From: Przewalskia tangutica
Lineage: Eukaryota; Streptophyta; Magnoliopsida; Solanales; Solanaceae
DNA length: 64,000 nucleotides
Direction of reading: 5' to 3'
Assembly (NCBI GenBank): GCA_029844215.1
Contig: CM056733.1
Location: 42,235,142-42,299,141 of the forward strand
Positions 21,752 through 33,585 of this stretch are shown here, in pieces (position 1 is the stretch's first letter; each line of letters opens with the position of its first letter). A program made the translations under genes and the position numbers. The notes beneath the pieces were generated by a model, which was not told the DNA's origin, did no database searches, and was given only the letters and a program-made list of their open reading frames with translations.

Positions 21752-23827
21752 TCAAGTGAACACAGTACTTGCACAACAAGGCTATCACCCGTAACATGGT
21801 CAAGTTTCACAACAACAAGCATAGGCAAGTTTCACAACAACAAGCATAGGCAAGTTTCACACAACTCAAAGTACTTTCATTTTATGCCAAAGTCCGGGTT
21901 TTTAACCCCAAAGTACTACATACGTTAAGTCCTTTTAAAAGAGATACATTCATTTTATAAATGTCACCCGATACCCGTAGTATAAAACTAGAGTGATTCA
22001 CATTATTAAGTAAACCAGAACACTTTCTTTTTAAACTCAAGTACCAACATTCTTTTCCTAAAGTTCCGGTTTGCCTAATTACAAAGGCTCAAGTTCCTCG
22101 TTTTAGAAAAGGTTTCGTAGTTCATAGTTTTAATCCTTTAAAACATAATTCTCCTTTAAACGTTTTGAGAAACATATGTCTTATATGTGAGTATGTTATT
22201 CTTGTTTATAATCAATATTATTAAGCAGCCATGATCTAGGAAATGTAATATCATTTTGTCTCATCTTAGCTTCTATGCAGATGGAGGTTTCTACTGGTTT
22301 TAATACGATACATCATTATTCAATACATTTTCCTTTATTAACGCTGCAGTGGTTTGTCGATACACATTCTGATTTCCGAAATCAGTAAAACCTTATCCCT
22401 TTAAATAAAACCAAGTACTCATTACTCACGAATGAGGTTTCACATAAACATCCACATTAAAACAAATAAATTAAGTCTCTTATCTTATAAGATCAAGTCT
22501 CTTAACTTCTAACATCAGTAAACCATTTTCTTTACCTCTCTTAAGACATTATACCTAACTCCCCATAAAGCTAGTATAACTCTTTTTAAAACCTTTAAAA
22601 CCAAGTGTTACTCTTTCTTTCAAAACGATTCACAAATCTTTTGAAATACTTCAACTTCTTCATTAACACATAACAAGCCGGTTATAACCAAATCAGTTAC
22701 CTTTTGAAAACCACAACCCATTTCCTAACCTACATAAAGCTGTTATAACCAACTTCCCATAAAGCCGTTATAACACTTTATGTTTTAAAACAATCAAACA
22801 CAGTTAACACATGTACGTCTACCGTACTACATAGTTCATACATATCATGCTAGAAGAGATAGGAAGAGGTTCACATACCTCGCGACGAGTATCGACTATT
22901 AGCAAAATGCTCCAAGTACTTCAAACCGTCGGCTACTCCTTAAGCCACGTAGATCGCGCCACGCATAGTACTTCCACCTATAGGGCCACAAGGCGCTTAT
23001 TAACAATTAGGTCTCTTCGTAGAACATTCTACAGAAAATTCGGCAGCACCTCCCCCCCCCGCAACAGCGTTAATCTCCTCCTCTATCGAGGCCGGCTATC
23101 AAGCCAACCAGGGGGGGGGTTATACATCTAACCCTAACGGGTACAATTCTACTCCACGGTACTACTACACAAGTCTACTGTAATACAGCCCTATGTAATT
23201 ACAGTTCAGTACTCTTCTTAAATTCAGGCTTAAGTCAAAAGACATTGCCGATAACTACGTTCAGTTCTATATATAGTATACAACAACTATATATTCAACA
23301 CTTATGTAATTTCCAATTACAATAGGGGGACAAGATATTTACCTCGATAAGCCCAAAAATTATCCGAGTTTAATGTCGCTCCTGAGCAAGGTTTAGCTCC
23401 TCCTCCGAGTGCTCCAATCCGCTCCAACCAACCCTTAGAAGTTCTAACCAACTTCTCTTAAGTACTTCAAACAACAATGAAGATTTCCTTAGGGTTTCGT
23501 TTAGTGGCTAAAGGAAAGTATAATGGTATTTTCTGGGCTTTTATAAGTGTAACCTTGGGAATACTACAAGGTATTTGGGCCAAGGTATTTGGACATTATA
23601 ACAATACTAGGAGAGTATTTCTATACCACAACAAGGGGTATTTATACGAGACAACTAGGCTAGGGGGGGGGTACCCCACGGCAAAACACCACAAGGGGGA
23701 GGGGGGAGGCTCTCGGCCAAAGGCCTTAACAAAGGGGAGGGGTGTTGGACGATTTCAAGGTTGAGGAGAGGAGAGATTTCAAGACTTAGGCACATTTTGG
23801 ATGAAGAACTCTTCAAGCTTAGGGGGG

Positions 23828-23835
23828 TATTTATA
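23828..23835 (-). promoter_or_regulatory. TATA box of R6 5' LTR
   Basis: TATTTATA on the + strand. This is the copy that would drive the genomic RNA of R6, reading leftward. Confidence 0.65.
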
Positions 23836-25440
23836 GGTCAAGGAATGGCCAACCAATGGCCAAGATCCATCCAAGTGTATAGCAAGTGTAGGGCTAGGAT
23901 TTACTACACAAAAAAATATCCTACCAACCCTTGACTTTAGCCAAGGCACCAAAAACGTGCAAAGGCTTAGCCAAATCGTCCCAATGGACGTTTCAAGTCC
24001 ACCAATTGGAGGGTGCCAAGTGTCGCCCTCCCGTTGGTCCAAAATGTTTCGTCTCTCGGAAAAATCCGCAAAAAATATAAATGGCATAGCCGGAAATTCC
24101 CCTACGAAAGCTGTGGAAACGTTTCGTCGAAAAACGACTCTAAACGGGTGTTGTGAACAAATAATTTTCGGCCCTTCACTTTAAAGCACAAACTTTTCTA
24201 CGTACGTCCTTGCGTACATACTCTGGAAATACGGGGTATAACAATTACTCACGAATGAGGTTTCACACAAACATCCACATTAAAACAAATAAGTTAAGTC
24301 TCTTATCTTATAAGATCAAGTCTCTTAACTTCTAACATCAGTACCATTCTCACTTACATAAGGTCGTTATAACTAACTTCCCATAAAGCTATTATAACAC
24401 CCTATGTTTTAAACCAACCAAATCACTTAGCACATGTACGTCTACCGTACTACATAGTTCACAACAATCATGCTAGAAAAGATAGGAAGAGGTTCACATA
24501 CCTCGCGACGATTTATCGACAATAAGCAAAATGCTCCAAGTACTACAACCTTGCTAGCCCTTTCCACTCCTCGAGTAGAATACACTACTCTTAGTACTTT
24601 CACCTAAAAAGGCCACAACTTCTATTAACCTCAAAACACAAGGTTCCATTTCTCTACAGAAAATTCGCAAAGACTCTCCCGCAACAGCGTAAATCTCCTC
24701 CTCTATCGAGGCCGGCTACCAAGCCAACCAGGGGGGGGGGGTTTACACGTCTAACCGGACGTGTACAATTCTACTCAGTAATACTACACAAGTCTACTGC
24801 AATACAGTCCTATGTAAATACAGTTCAGTTCTTTTCTTTATTCTTCAGGCTTAAGTCAAAAGACATTGCCGCAGCACTAAGCTTAGTTCTATATATAGTA
24901 TACTTCAACTATATATTCAACAACATGTAATTTCCAATTACAATAGAGGGACAAGATAATTACCTCGATAAGCCCATAATTATCCAAGTTATAATGTCGA
25001 TCCTGAGCAAGGTTTAGCTCCACTCCGTGCGCTCCAAACCACTCCAAACAACCCTTAGAAGTTCTAACCAACTTCTACTCAAATACTTCAACCAACTATG
25101 AAGATTTCCTTAGGGTTTCGGTTTGAGACTAAAAGGACAAAAGGTAGTATTTCCGGGCTCTACGTAAAGAGGTATCTTTGGAATACTACAAGGTACAAGG
25201 CTAAGGTATTTTGGGCATTATAACAATACTTGGAAGACAACTTTCTACCAAGGGGGGGGAGGGGTACCTCACGAAAACACTCCAAGAAAGGGGTTTCTAC
25301 CAAAGGGCCTTGACAAGGAGGAACTCTCGGCCAAGGCCTCACAAAGGTGGTGGGAGTTGGACGAGAGCCAACAAGAGGAGGAGAGGCTTTCAAGACTTAG
25401 ACAAAGTGAGGAGTGAATGAATAAGTCTTCACAAGGAGGG

Positions 25441-25448
25441 TATTTATA
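25441..25448 (-). promoter_or_regulatory. TATA box of R5 3' LTR
   Basis: TATTTATA on the + strand, same context as the other LTRs. The matching site in the 5' LTR is 31202-31209. Confidence 0.65.
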
Positions 25449-25803
25449 GCAAAGCCAAAGGCCAACCAATGGCCAAGATCTAGCCAAGTGCTACACAAGT
25501 GTAAGGCCAAGATCAAGCCAAGTGAACCCTAGACCCTACTCCTTAAAACCCACACAAATATCTACACAAATATCTTTCCCAACCCTATCTCCCAAGCGTC
25601 AGATGGGCCGCCCACATTGCCCACCAATGAGAGGGTGCAAGTGCGCTCTCGTTGGTCCAAAATGTTCCGCCGCCGGAAAAATCCGCAAAAATACAAAACG
25701 ACATAGCCGGAATTTTCCTTCGCAGTTACGCGAAAACGCTTCGTCGAAAAACGACTCAACCGGTGTTGTGCACAAAGGTAAAATCGCCAAGGGTGCCACA
25801 CGG

Positions 25804-25819
25804 GGTGACACGTGTCGCC
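25804..25819 (-). promoter_or_regulatory. G-box palindrome of R5 3' LTR
   Basis: GGTGACACGTGTCGCC differs from a perfect palindrome by one base. It is repeated in the R5 5' LTR at 31557-31572. Confidence 0.6.
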
Positions 25820-26136
25820 CCGATTCGCCTGAATATTTCGTCTTCGAAAATATCCAAAATACCGGAAATCTCAAAAACAAAGCTGGCCACAAAAGTAAAT
25901 TTCTCCCGTGGGCCCCACGTGACCATTTCCGAAAATAAAATCTCAAAATTCTAATATAATCTATGAAGTCCAAATACCAAATCTGGGAATCCAATTCCCA
26001 TTAACGAACCTTTTTCCTTACAAATAACCGGAAACTTTTCCGTCGAAAACTCACATCTTTCTTTCTTTTCAAAATTTCTGCCGTACTCTCGTACGTACGT
26101 CCTCACATACATACCCTGCAACTACGGGGTATAACA

Positions 26137-26150
26137 TTCTCCCCTCCTTA
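26137..26150 (-). other. R5 polypurine tract
   Basis: TTCTCCCCTCCTTA on the + strand, identical to the tract of R6, directly adjoining the 3' LTR. Confidence 0.8.
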
Positions 26151-27036
26151 GAAACATTCGTCCCGAATGTTCCTTCTCAAGTCGGATAACGAAGAAGCAT
26201 CTTGCAACAAAATTGCCCACGCCACATCTTGGCCACGAAATAACACACGTTTTCCTCCTTCCTTACTCGTCGTGCCCTTCTCGAACACTTGAACTCTTCT
26301 AGTATACGTACCACACTTCAGTCATCGCTTCAGTTCCCAAAACCTTGGAGTCACCACCTCCAAACTTGGTCATCTTACTAGCCGTAATATCCCCTAAGGC
26401 CATTCCCGGCATTCACGAACGATTCTGGTCGAACACATCCACAAACTCATACGATGGTCGTCTAAACTCGGGCCTAGCACCCTCGTGACCCTACCACCTG
26501 GCGGGACCACCCAGAACCGACCCCACCCCAAACCGGGTTACGGGTTGACCCGCAAATGGTCCTCAACCCGACCCCCAACCGCGCCAAACTCTTGTTCCCC
26601 GATCCGGAACAATCTTACTAATTCACATCATGAAAGCTACCACTTCCATCTCACACTACCCATGGACTCATCACACAGATAAATCCCACGTATACTACTC
26701 ACCCTTATAAAGGTCAAACATAAAACGAATCTTATACTCAAGACGACCTTACCTCTAAGGTCTCAGTCGTGAAATAGTCTAAGGTTCACACTTACCATGC
26801 CCCCATACGTAACCTTCCAACTAACCATGTATTCTAACTCACACATATCACAATGCTATCCGTACATAGCACACAATAATGAGATCATCATAACAAACAT
26901 ACCAAAACTCTAGAGGGTTAAGGATATACTCGGTTACCGCCCACTCTAATCATAGGCTGCCGCAGGCATGGTATAGAAGGTGATGAACCACCACAAATCC
27001 TCGGCGTCGAGTCGTAACATCCGCGCTTCCCTTGGT
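26151..27036 (-). other. R5 non-coding region between gag and the 3' LTR
   Basis: About 890 bp collinear with R6's 18768-19634. It includes the conserved GC-rich block (about 26420-26610). No pol motif is visible. Confidence 0.75.
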
Positions 27037-28148
27037 CGGACGCCTCGCAAAATGGCCCTGCTGGCCGCATGCAAAACAAACTCCCAATCTAGCACGACAC
27101 TCTCCAAAATGGAGTCTACCACAACGGTCACAACGAGGTAGGGGTGGCTTCAGCTGGTTAACACCCCTGCTCTCCCGAAAATCTGAACCTCGAGCCCCGA
27201 CCGCTCAAGACGCGGTGGAGGACCACTCAGATCTTGGTATATAACTAGCTCGCTGAGGCGGTCCGCCTCGAAAGTCACCAAAGGACCTGTCCCCGGCCTC
27301 TTCGCTGATCTGGTCATTCCTTCGACCCTCCGTGCCTCACATCCCAGTGCATGAGCTGCGCGGGCAATGTCCATGCTACCAAGAGAAACACCAAAGACAA
27401 GACTCAGCCATATAATCATCTAGCCCGGTGACGTAGCGATGCACCCTATCCTCCATATCTGCAACTAGCGCAGGGACATATCGAGCCAAAGAATCGAACT
27501 CGACATTGTACTCCCGACAGCGGCGCCTCTGTCTCAAGAACAAAAATCGTTTACCGGCGTGCCCTCATCCATGGAGGCAAGTGCGTGAGGAAAGCCCCAA
27601 AACTCATCCCATACCTGGAGGTGCATGCTCTCCCCGGGAAAGCTCACCCGAATCAAACCAATCGACTGCGGTATCACGCAGCCGATGCGAACCAAAGGTC
27701 ACAGACTCGGTTTCTGAAGCCTTGATCACCCGCATGATCCGTCAGAATCGCCGGATGAACTCCTGCGGATCATCCTCGTGCCTCGACCCATAAAACTCGC
27801 GGGCTACAACTCGTAAAGTCCCGTAGCCTCAAACTATCTCGCCGGGGTGAACCATCGGTGCATCGAATCGAATCGCAGCCAAATTTATCCTCATATCTGC
27901 CACGACCACGGCGCCAAGAATCGCCATCTCTCTTGTAACCCATCTCCCGCTCCTGCATCGGGTGGAGGCTCGTATCAGAGTCTCGGCACCGCTGCTGCGC
28001 TTTAAACTCTTTGGTCTTTGGCGGCGCCGCGAAACTCGCCGTCGGGCACATCTCGTCTATCGACGGTCCTGCGCCTCGAACTCCTCAGATCTCACTAGCG
28101 CTCCGCCGCTGCCTTGCCCTTCGGGCTCTCGTTGCCTCGCGGAGGCAT
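27037..28148 (-). pseudogene. gag: R5 gag remnant with two zinc knuckles
   Basis: It starts ATGCCTCCGC at 28148 and is broken by several frameshifts. Recognisable parts are a YGSRHEDDPQEFIRRF segment (N-terminal gag), the EYNVEFDSLARYVPALVADM core, and a GLDDY helix. At 27037-27135 there are two zinc knuckles: CDRCGRLHFGEC, and CFACGQQGHFARR in which the last cysteine is replaced by arginine. The pieces lie in different frames. The family role is RNA binding and particle assembly. Confidence 0.8.
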
Positions 28149-28333
28149 AATCGGTAAACGAGATACGTCGGAGGGTCCAACTTACAACACGACTCTAAGG
28201 CACGATCTCGGAATGAGAAGAATGGAAACTAATCCTAAATGTCTTATAGCCTCTCGATTATAGAGGTGGTGCACAACACACCGATAATCAAGACTACTAG
28301 ACACGGTCAGTAGACACTTTCCGAGGATTAATC

Positions 28334-28344
28334 GCTCGATACCA
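28334..28344 (-). other. R5 primer-binding site
   Basis: GCTCGATACCA is the complement of TGGTATCAGAGC with one base missing, three bases from the LTR edge at 28348. The same one-base loss is seen in R3, R9 and R11. Confidence 0.85.
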
Positions 28345-28959
28345 CTATGTCACACCCGAAAATCGGGCGTGGATCGTGCCTTACCCGGCACCTAGCGATA
28401 CATACATCAGAGAAAATCAGCGGAACATAAAACATGAGTCATTAAACAAGAGATATAATAAATAAACAGGCCAACCAAAACAGTTGCCTTCAGTATAAAC
28501 ATAAAACTCAAGCAGTTTAATCCTTTTACAACCCCGCCACATGGCATTACATGCACTCTAAGATTTACAACGACTATGACGGACAGGCCCCGCCATACCT
28601 CGAATGTACAAGAACCTACAACTCTGGGAACACATACCAAAAGATAAGCCTCCGGAGAAACGGAGCTTCCCAATGCGCTGAACTGTGATCCTATGAGCGA
28701 GGATCCACGACCGATGTACCTCTACCTGCGGCATGAACGCAGCCCGAAGAAATCGCATAACAGTACCAAGTATGAATCGCATAATGTCAAATGAAATCAT
28801 AACAGTCTATACAAAGCAGGAGACATGTATGATAGCCAAACTACAGCACACCACATATAACAGTTATATCAAGTCAGGGTCTCACGCCCACAACATCAAT
28901 CATGCCCGTGGAATACCTTCCTCACTGCCGGCAGTCGATGATATGATAACAACAAGACA

Positions 28960-29310
28960 AAGAATCCAAATGGAAGCATACCTGCGCTACGATCGTGTCG
29001 GTGATGCCCAAAGGGAAACAATAAGACAACTTTCCAAATGGACGCATACCCGTGCGCTACGCATCGTGTCAGTATGTCCAAAGGGAAACAATAGGACAGC
29101 ATTCCAAATGGACGCATACCCGTGCGCTACGCATCGTGTCAGTATGTCCAAACGGAAATAACAAGGCGATAATCAAAATGGACTCATACCCGTGCGCTAC
29201 GCATCGTGTCAGTATATCCAAAGCGATTAACCACAAGACCTTAACCAAAATGGAAGCATACCCGCGCTACGATCGTGTCAGTATGTCCAAAGCGATTAAC
29301 AACAATAATA
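28960..29310 (-). repeat. 70-bp tandem array in R5 5' LTR
   Basis: CGCTACGCATCGTGTC recurs at 29055, 29125 and 29195 at exactly 70-bp spacing, with diverged units on both sides. It matches 14450-14790. Confidence 0.9.
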
Positions 29311-31201
29311 CTATCAGCGAACGCATCTGCGTGGAATTTCTCCGTCACGCACGCGTCCAAGTAAGTTCTCAACCAGTCAACCGACCTTCTATCGAGACGC
29401 GGTAACACAGAAACACAACGCTTGTACAATAAAGGCTATCATCACAAGCATAGGCAAGTTTCACAACAACAAGCATAGGCAAGTTTCACACAACTCAAAG
29501 TACTTTCATTTTATGCCAAAGTCCGGGTTTTTAACCCCAAAGTACTACATACGTTAAGTTCTTTTAAAAGAGATCCATTACTTTTATAAAAGTCACCCGA
29601 TACCCGTAGTATTAGAATGACCAACCCACCTTCCTTTTCAAAATCAAGTAACAACATTCTTTTCCTAAGTTCCAGTTTGCCTAGTTTCAATTACTCAAGC
29701 TTCTCATTTTCAAATGGTTTCATAGTTCCCAAACTTAATCACTTGATTCCTTTTAGAACAATTGAGTAACATATGTCATATTTGTTCGTAGTTTATTCTT
29801 GTTTATATCGATCTTATTACATAATCCATTATATAGAAAATGTTATATCATTTTGTCTCATCTTAGCTTATATGCAGATGGAGGTTTCTACTGGTTTTAT
29901 TACTACACATGATTATTCTATACATTTTCCTTTATTAACGCCGCAGTTGGTCCTGTCGATACACATTCCGATTCCCAAATCAAGAAACATTATCCCTTTA
30001 AAACCAAGTACTCATTACTCACGAATGAGGTTTCACACAAACATCCACATTAAAACAAATAAGTTAAGTCTCTTATCTTATAAGATCAAGTCTCTTAACT
30101 TCTAACATCAGTACCATTCTCACTTACATAAGGTCGTTATAACTAACTTCCCATAAAGCTATTATAACACCCTATGTTTTAAACCAACCAAATCACTTAG
30201 CACATGTACGTCTACCGTACTACATAGTTCACAACAATCATGCTAGAAAAGATAGGAAGAGGTTCACATACCTCGCGACGATTTATCGACAATAAGCAAA
30301 ATGGTCCAAGTACTACAACCTTGCTAGCCCTTTCCACTCCTCGAGTAGAATACGCTACTCTTAGTACTTTCACCTAAAAAAGGCCACAACTTCTATTAAC
30401 CTCAAAACACAAGGTTCCATTTCTCTGTAAAATTGGCAAAGACTCTCCCGCAACAGCGTAAATCTCCTCCTCTATCGAGGCCGACTACCAAGCCAACCAG
30501 GGGGGGGGGTTTACACGTCTAACCGGACGTGTACAATTCTACTCAGCAATACTACACAAGTCTACTGCAATACAGTCCTATGTAAATACAGTTCAGTTCT
30601 TTTCTTTATTCTTCAGGCTTAAGTCAAAAGACATTGCCACAAAGACTAAGCTTAGTTCTATATATAGTATACTTCAACTATATATTCAACAACATGTAAT
30701 TTCCAATTACAATAGAGGACAAGATAATTACCTCGATAAGCCCATAATTATCCAAGTTATAATGTCGATCCCGAGCAAGGTTTAGCTCCACGTGCGCTCC
30801 AAACCACTCCAAACCACCCTTAGAAGTTCTAACAAACTTCTACTCAAATACTTCAACCAACTATGAAGATTTCCTTAGGGTTTCGGTTTGAGACTAAAAG
30901 GACAAAAGGTAGTATTTCCGGGCTCTACGAAAAGAGGTCTCTTTTGAATACTACAAGGTACAAGGCTCAGGTATGTTGGGCATTATAACAATACTTGGAA
31001 GACAACTTTCTACCATGGGGAGGGTACCTCACGAAAACACTCGAAAGTGTGGGGTTTCTACCAAAGGGCCTTGACAAGGGAGGAACTCTCGGCCAAGGCC
31101 TCACAAAGTGGTGGGAGTTGGACGAGAGCCAACAAGAGGAGGAGAGGCTTTCAAGACTTAGACAAAGTGAGGAGTGAATGAATAAGTCTTCACAAGGAGG
31201 G

Positions 31202-31209
31202 TATTTATA
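31202..31209 (-). promoter_or_regulatory. TATA box of R5 5' LTR
   Basis: TATTTATA on the + strand. This copy would drive R5 genomic RNA. The palindromic G-box at 31557-31572 lies about 350 bp upstream. Confidence 0.65.
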
Positions 31210-31556
31210 GCAAAGCCAAAGGCCAACCAATGGCCAAGATCTAGCCAAGTGCTACACAAGTGTAAGGCCAAGATCAAGCCAAGTGCACCCTAGACCCTAA
31301 TCCTTAAAACCCTCACAAATATCTACACAAATATCTTGCCCAACCCTATCTCCCAATCGTCCCACGCGCGCCACCTTGCCCATGAGAGGGTGCAAGCGCG
31401 CCTCTCGTTGGTCCAAAATGTTCCGCTCGGAAAAATCCGCAAAAATACAAAACGACATAGCCGGAATTTTCCTTCGCATACGCAAAAACGCTTCGCCGAA
31501 AACGACTCAACCGGTGTTGTGCACAAAGGTAAAATCGGCCAAGGGTGCCACATGGG

Positions 31557-31572
31557 GGTGACACGTGTCGCC
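31557..31572 (-). promoter_or_regulatory. G-box palindrome of R5 5' LTR
   Basis: GGTGACACGTGTCGCC, same as 25804-25819 in the 3' LTR. Confidence 0.6.
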
Positions 31573-31897
31573 CCCCGATTCGCCCAGAATATTTCGTCTT
31601 CCGAAAATATCCAAAATACCGGAAATCTCAAAAACAAAGCGGGCCCCACAAAACCGTAAATTTCTCCCGTGGGCCCCACGTGACCATTTCCGAAAATAAA
31701 ATCTCAAAATTCTAATATAATCTATGAAGTCCAAATACCAAATCTGGGAATCCAATTCTCATTAACGAACCTTTTTCCTTACAAATAACCGGAAACTTTT
31801 CCGTCGAAAACTCACATCTTTCTTTCTTTTCAAAATTTCTGTCGTACTCTCGTACGTACGTCCTCACATACATACCCTGCAACTACGGGGTATAACA

Positions 31898-32612
31898 GGG
31901 CTTATGCCCAGGGTATACCGGATGTTGTGCCGCTGTCGGCGAGTTCTTCTGCGCCAGGTTTTGAGACCCCAGCACTAGAGCCTCCAGTTTTGCAGTTAGG
32001 AGAAGACTATAGGGTCATGAGGGAATCAGTTATGTTATTGACCAAGATAGCGGTGCTACAGTTTCATCAGTAGGAGGTTATTCGGCCAGTACAGACAAGT
32101 GTACAGAGGGTAGAGGGCCAACGCGGAGACAGCGTAAGAGGGCTAGACCGGTTGGTTATCCCGGTGAGTTTTTGGACGAGCTACCTCAGCAGCGAGTGAG
32201 ATATTTGTCCCAGTCTACCCAGTACATACCCCCGCAGCTCACAGGTGGGAGATTGGACTCCACAAGGTATTTAGGAGCCGGTCCAAGCTCCAGGGGTCGA
32301 AGTTCCCAGAGGAGCAGAGGATTTTCTCAGTCGAGGCCACTTTTTCCTCAGTGTTTCCAATGTAGTAAGCGTCATATGAGGAAATGCCGTTATGGAACAG
32401 GTGTTTGTTTTTATTGTGGCCGTCCGGGCCATGTACTGAGGGTGTGTCCTTTTAGAAAGAGCACCGGTGAGGTGGCTCAGCCTATGAGGCCGGTAGTTGG
32501 TTCCCTTTCCTCCACACCGGTATGCGTTCCCAGAGCGGTGTTCAGATGTCAGCCAGCCGTGGCAGAGGTCAGGGTGGAGTTTATAGTTCTGGCGGTCCTT
32601 CGAACCGCATAG
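31898..32612 (+). pseudogene. gag: R4 gag, 3' part, with two intact zinc knuckles
   Basis: The frame picks up after the GGGCT duplication and reads on from the 5' part at 13744-13827. A stop follows after about 60 codons, then a frame change. From 32172 an open frame has an S/R/Q-rich linker. At 32352-32450 lie two zinc knuckles, CFQCSKRHMRKC and CFYCGRPGHVLRVCP; the second is a perfect CX2CX4HX4C. The central capsid-like segment seen in R6 is missing, so gag is internally deleted as well as interrupted. Confidence 0.82.
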
Positions 32613-33572
32613 ATAACGTGACTACTGGGCAGGATCAGGAGGCGACATCGCATGGGGTTACAGGTATATCTCGATTCTTTTGAATCATACGTGCATTGAT
32701 AGATTCAGATTTCGCCTTAGCATATATGTTTTCCCTTTGTTGCTAGCAGTTGTAAGTGATAGTACCCCCATAGGTAGGAATACTTTGATTAGTAAAGTGA
32801 TAAGTTAAGAATGTTGACAAGAATGGTAAGTGAACTGAGACTATAGTTGTGTAGAGTTCACAAGTTGTAGTTACCCCATAATAAGTGTAAGACCAATAGG
32901 GAAGATTGTACAGTAGAAATACTTTGGCTTATGTGACGAACCTCTAGTGAATAGGGGGATAGGGTGAGAAGTACCTTGACATAAGAGAAAGATTTATTTC
33001 AGACTAAGAATGAGAAGTTAAGTGTGACGATGGGTCGGGTTATGGACTCATTTCGGGTCAACCGATAGTATGGAATGGGGTGATGTCAGTTGGATATGGT
33101 CCTGCGATATGATAGGGTCACGAGGATGCAAGACCCAAGTTTAGTTAATTGTTGTACGAGTTTGTGGACGCGTTCCCCCGGAATCAGGTCGTAAGGACCG
33201 AGAAGAGCCTTAGCGGAAATTCAGATAGCACGATGGCCAAGTTGGGATAGTAACTCCAAGGATCGGAGAACATAATCAATACGCGACATTTTGTACGTAT
33301 GCTAAATAAGTTTAGAAGTACGAGAAAGTATGACAAGTAAGAAAATAAAGGAACCTCTAAGGATCCCGTGTTTGAGAAGACTGTAACCTTCGAGTTTTGT
33401 GAGAAGGGGTCGCGGACGGAAGGTCCATTGTTATGTCTACGTTTGTTATGTGGTGGCCATGTGTGGCATCGTTGGTCTTGTGGAATATTGATTGATAGGC
33501 TTGGTAAAGAGTTTATGCCGGAGTTTGTATAGATTGAAAACCGACTAAGAACATTCGGGGACGAATGTTTCT
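32613..33572 (+). other. R4 non-coding region between gag and the 3' LTR
   Basis: About 960 bp with no RT, RNase H or integrase motif. The conserved GC-rich block is at about 33030-33190 (GGGTCGGGTTATGGAC, then GGGTCACGAGGATG, then GAGTTTGTGGACGCGTTC). It ends with AACATTCGGGGACGAATGTT, a palindrome with a short spacer. Confidence 0.72.
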
Positions 33573-33585
33573 AAGGGGGGAAGAA
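33573..33585 (+). other. R4 polypurine tract
   Basis: AAGGGGGGAAGAA immediately precedes TGTTACACCCCGTAAG, the first bases of the 3' LTR. Confidence 0.88.

Larger units (their letters stand above)
15503..24243 (-). mobile_element. R6: complete minus-strand non-autonomous LTR retrotransposon
   Basis: R6 sits inside the 3' LTR of R5. Parts are 3' LTR 15503-18753, internal region 18754-20973 (2.2 kb) and 5' LTR 20974-24243. The right flank begins ATTAC. The left flank reads ATTAT, so the target duplication is imperfect or the left terminus is mis-sequenced (TCAGAACG where TGTAACG is expected). The internal region holds gag and a non-coding block only. R6 is the youngest layer of the central nest. 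Confidence 0.9.
20974..24243 (-). mobile_element. R6 5' LTR, 3.27 kb
   Basis: It runs on the minus strand from TGTTATACCCCGTATTTCC (24243) to CGTTACA (20974). It is the partner of 15503-18753 and keeps the expected terminal bases that the 3' LTR copy has lost. It contains all shared LTR modules. Confidence 0.93.
24244..26136 (-). mobile_element. R5 3' LTR, 5' portion
   Basis: It resumes exactly where R6 interrupts (ACTCATTAC... CTCACGAATGAGG) and ends at the TGTTATACCCCGTAG terminus at 26136. With 13828-15502 it totals about 3.56 kb, matching the 3.55-kb 5' LTR. It has two copies of the U3 segment (about 25628-25690 and 25803-25855). Confidence 0.9.
13828..31897 (-). mobile_element. R5: complete minus-strand non-autonomous LTR retrotransposon, with R6 nested inside
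   Basis: Both termini and both GGGCT target duplications (13823-13827 and 31898-31902) are visible. Parts are: 3' LTR in two pieces (13828-15502 and 24244-26136), internal region 26137-28347, and 5' LTR 28348-31897. Without R6 the element would be about 9.3 kb. The internal region has a gag remnant and no pol, so it needed enzymes from another element to move. Confidence 0.9.
28348..31897 (-). mobile_element. R5 5' LTR, 3.55 kb
   Basis: Minus-strand LTR from TGTTATACCCCGTAGTTGC (31897) to GGGTGTGACA (28348). It is followed on the right by the GGGCT target duplication and resumption of R4 gag. It is the partner of the split R5 3' LTR. Confidence 0.92.

Noticed and set aside
26485..26682. Plus-strand proline-rich open frame across the conserved block of R5
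   Set aside because: It is antisense to the element, and the frame is not kept in R6, R10 or R11.
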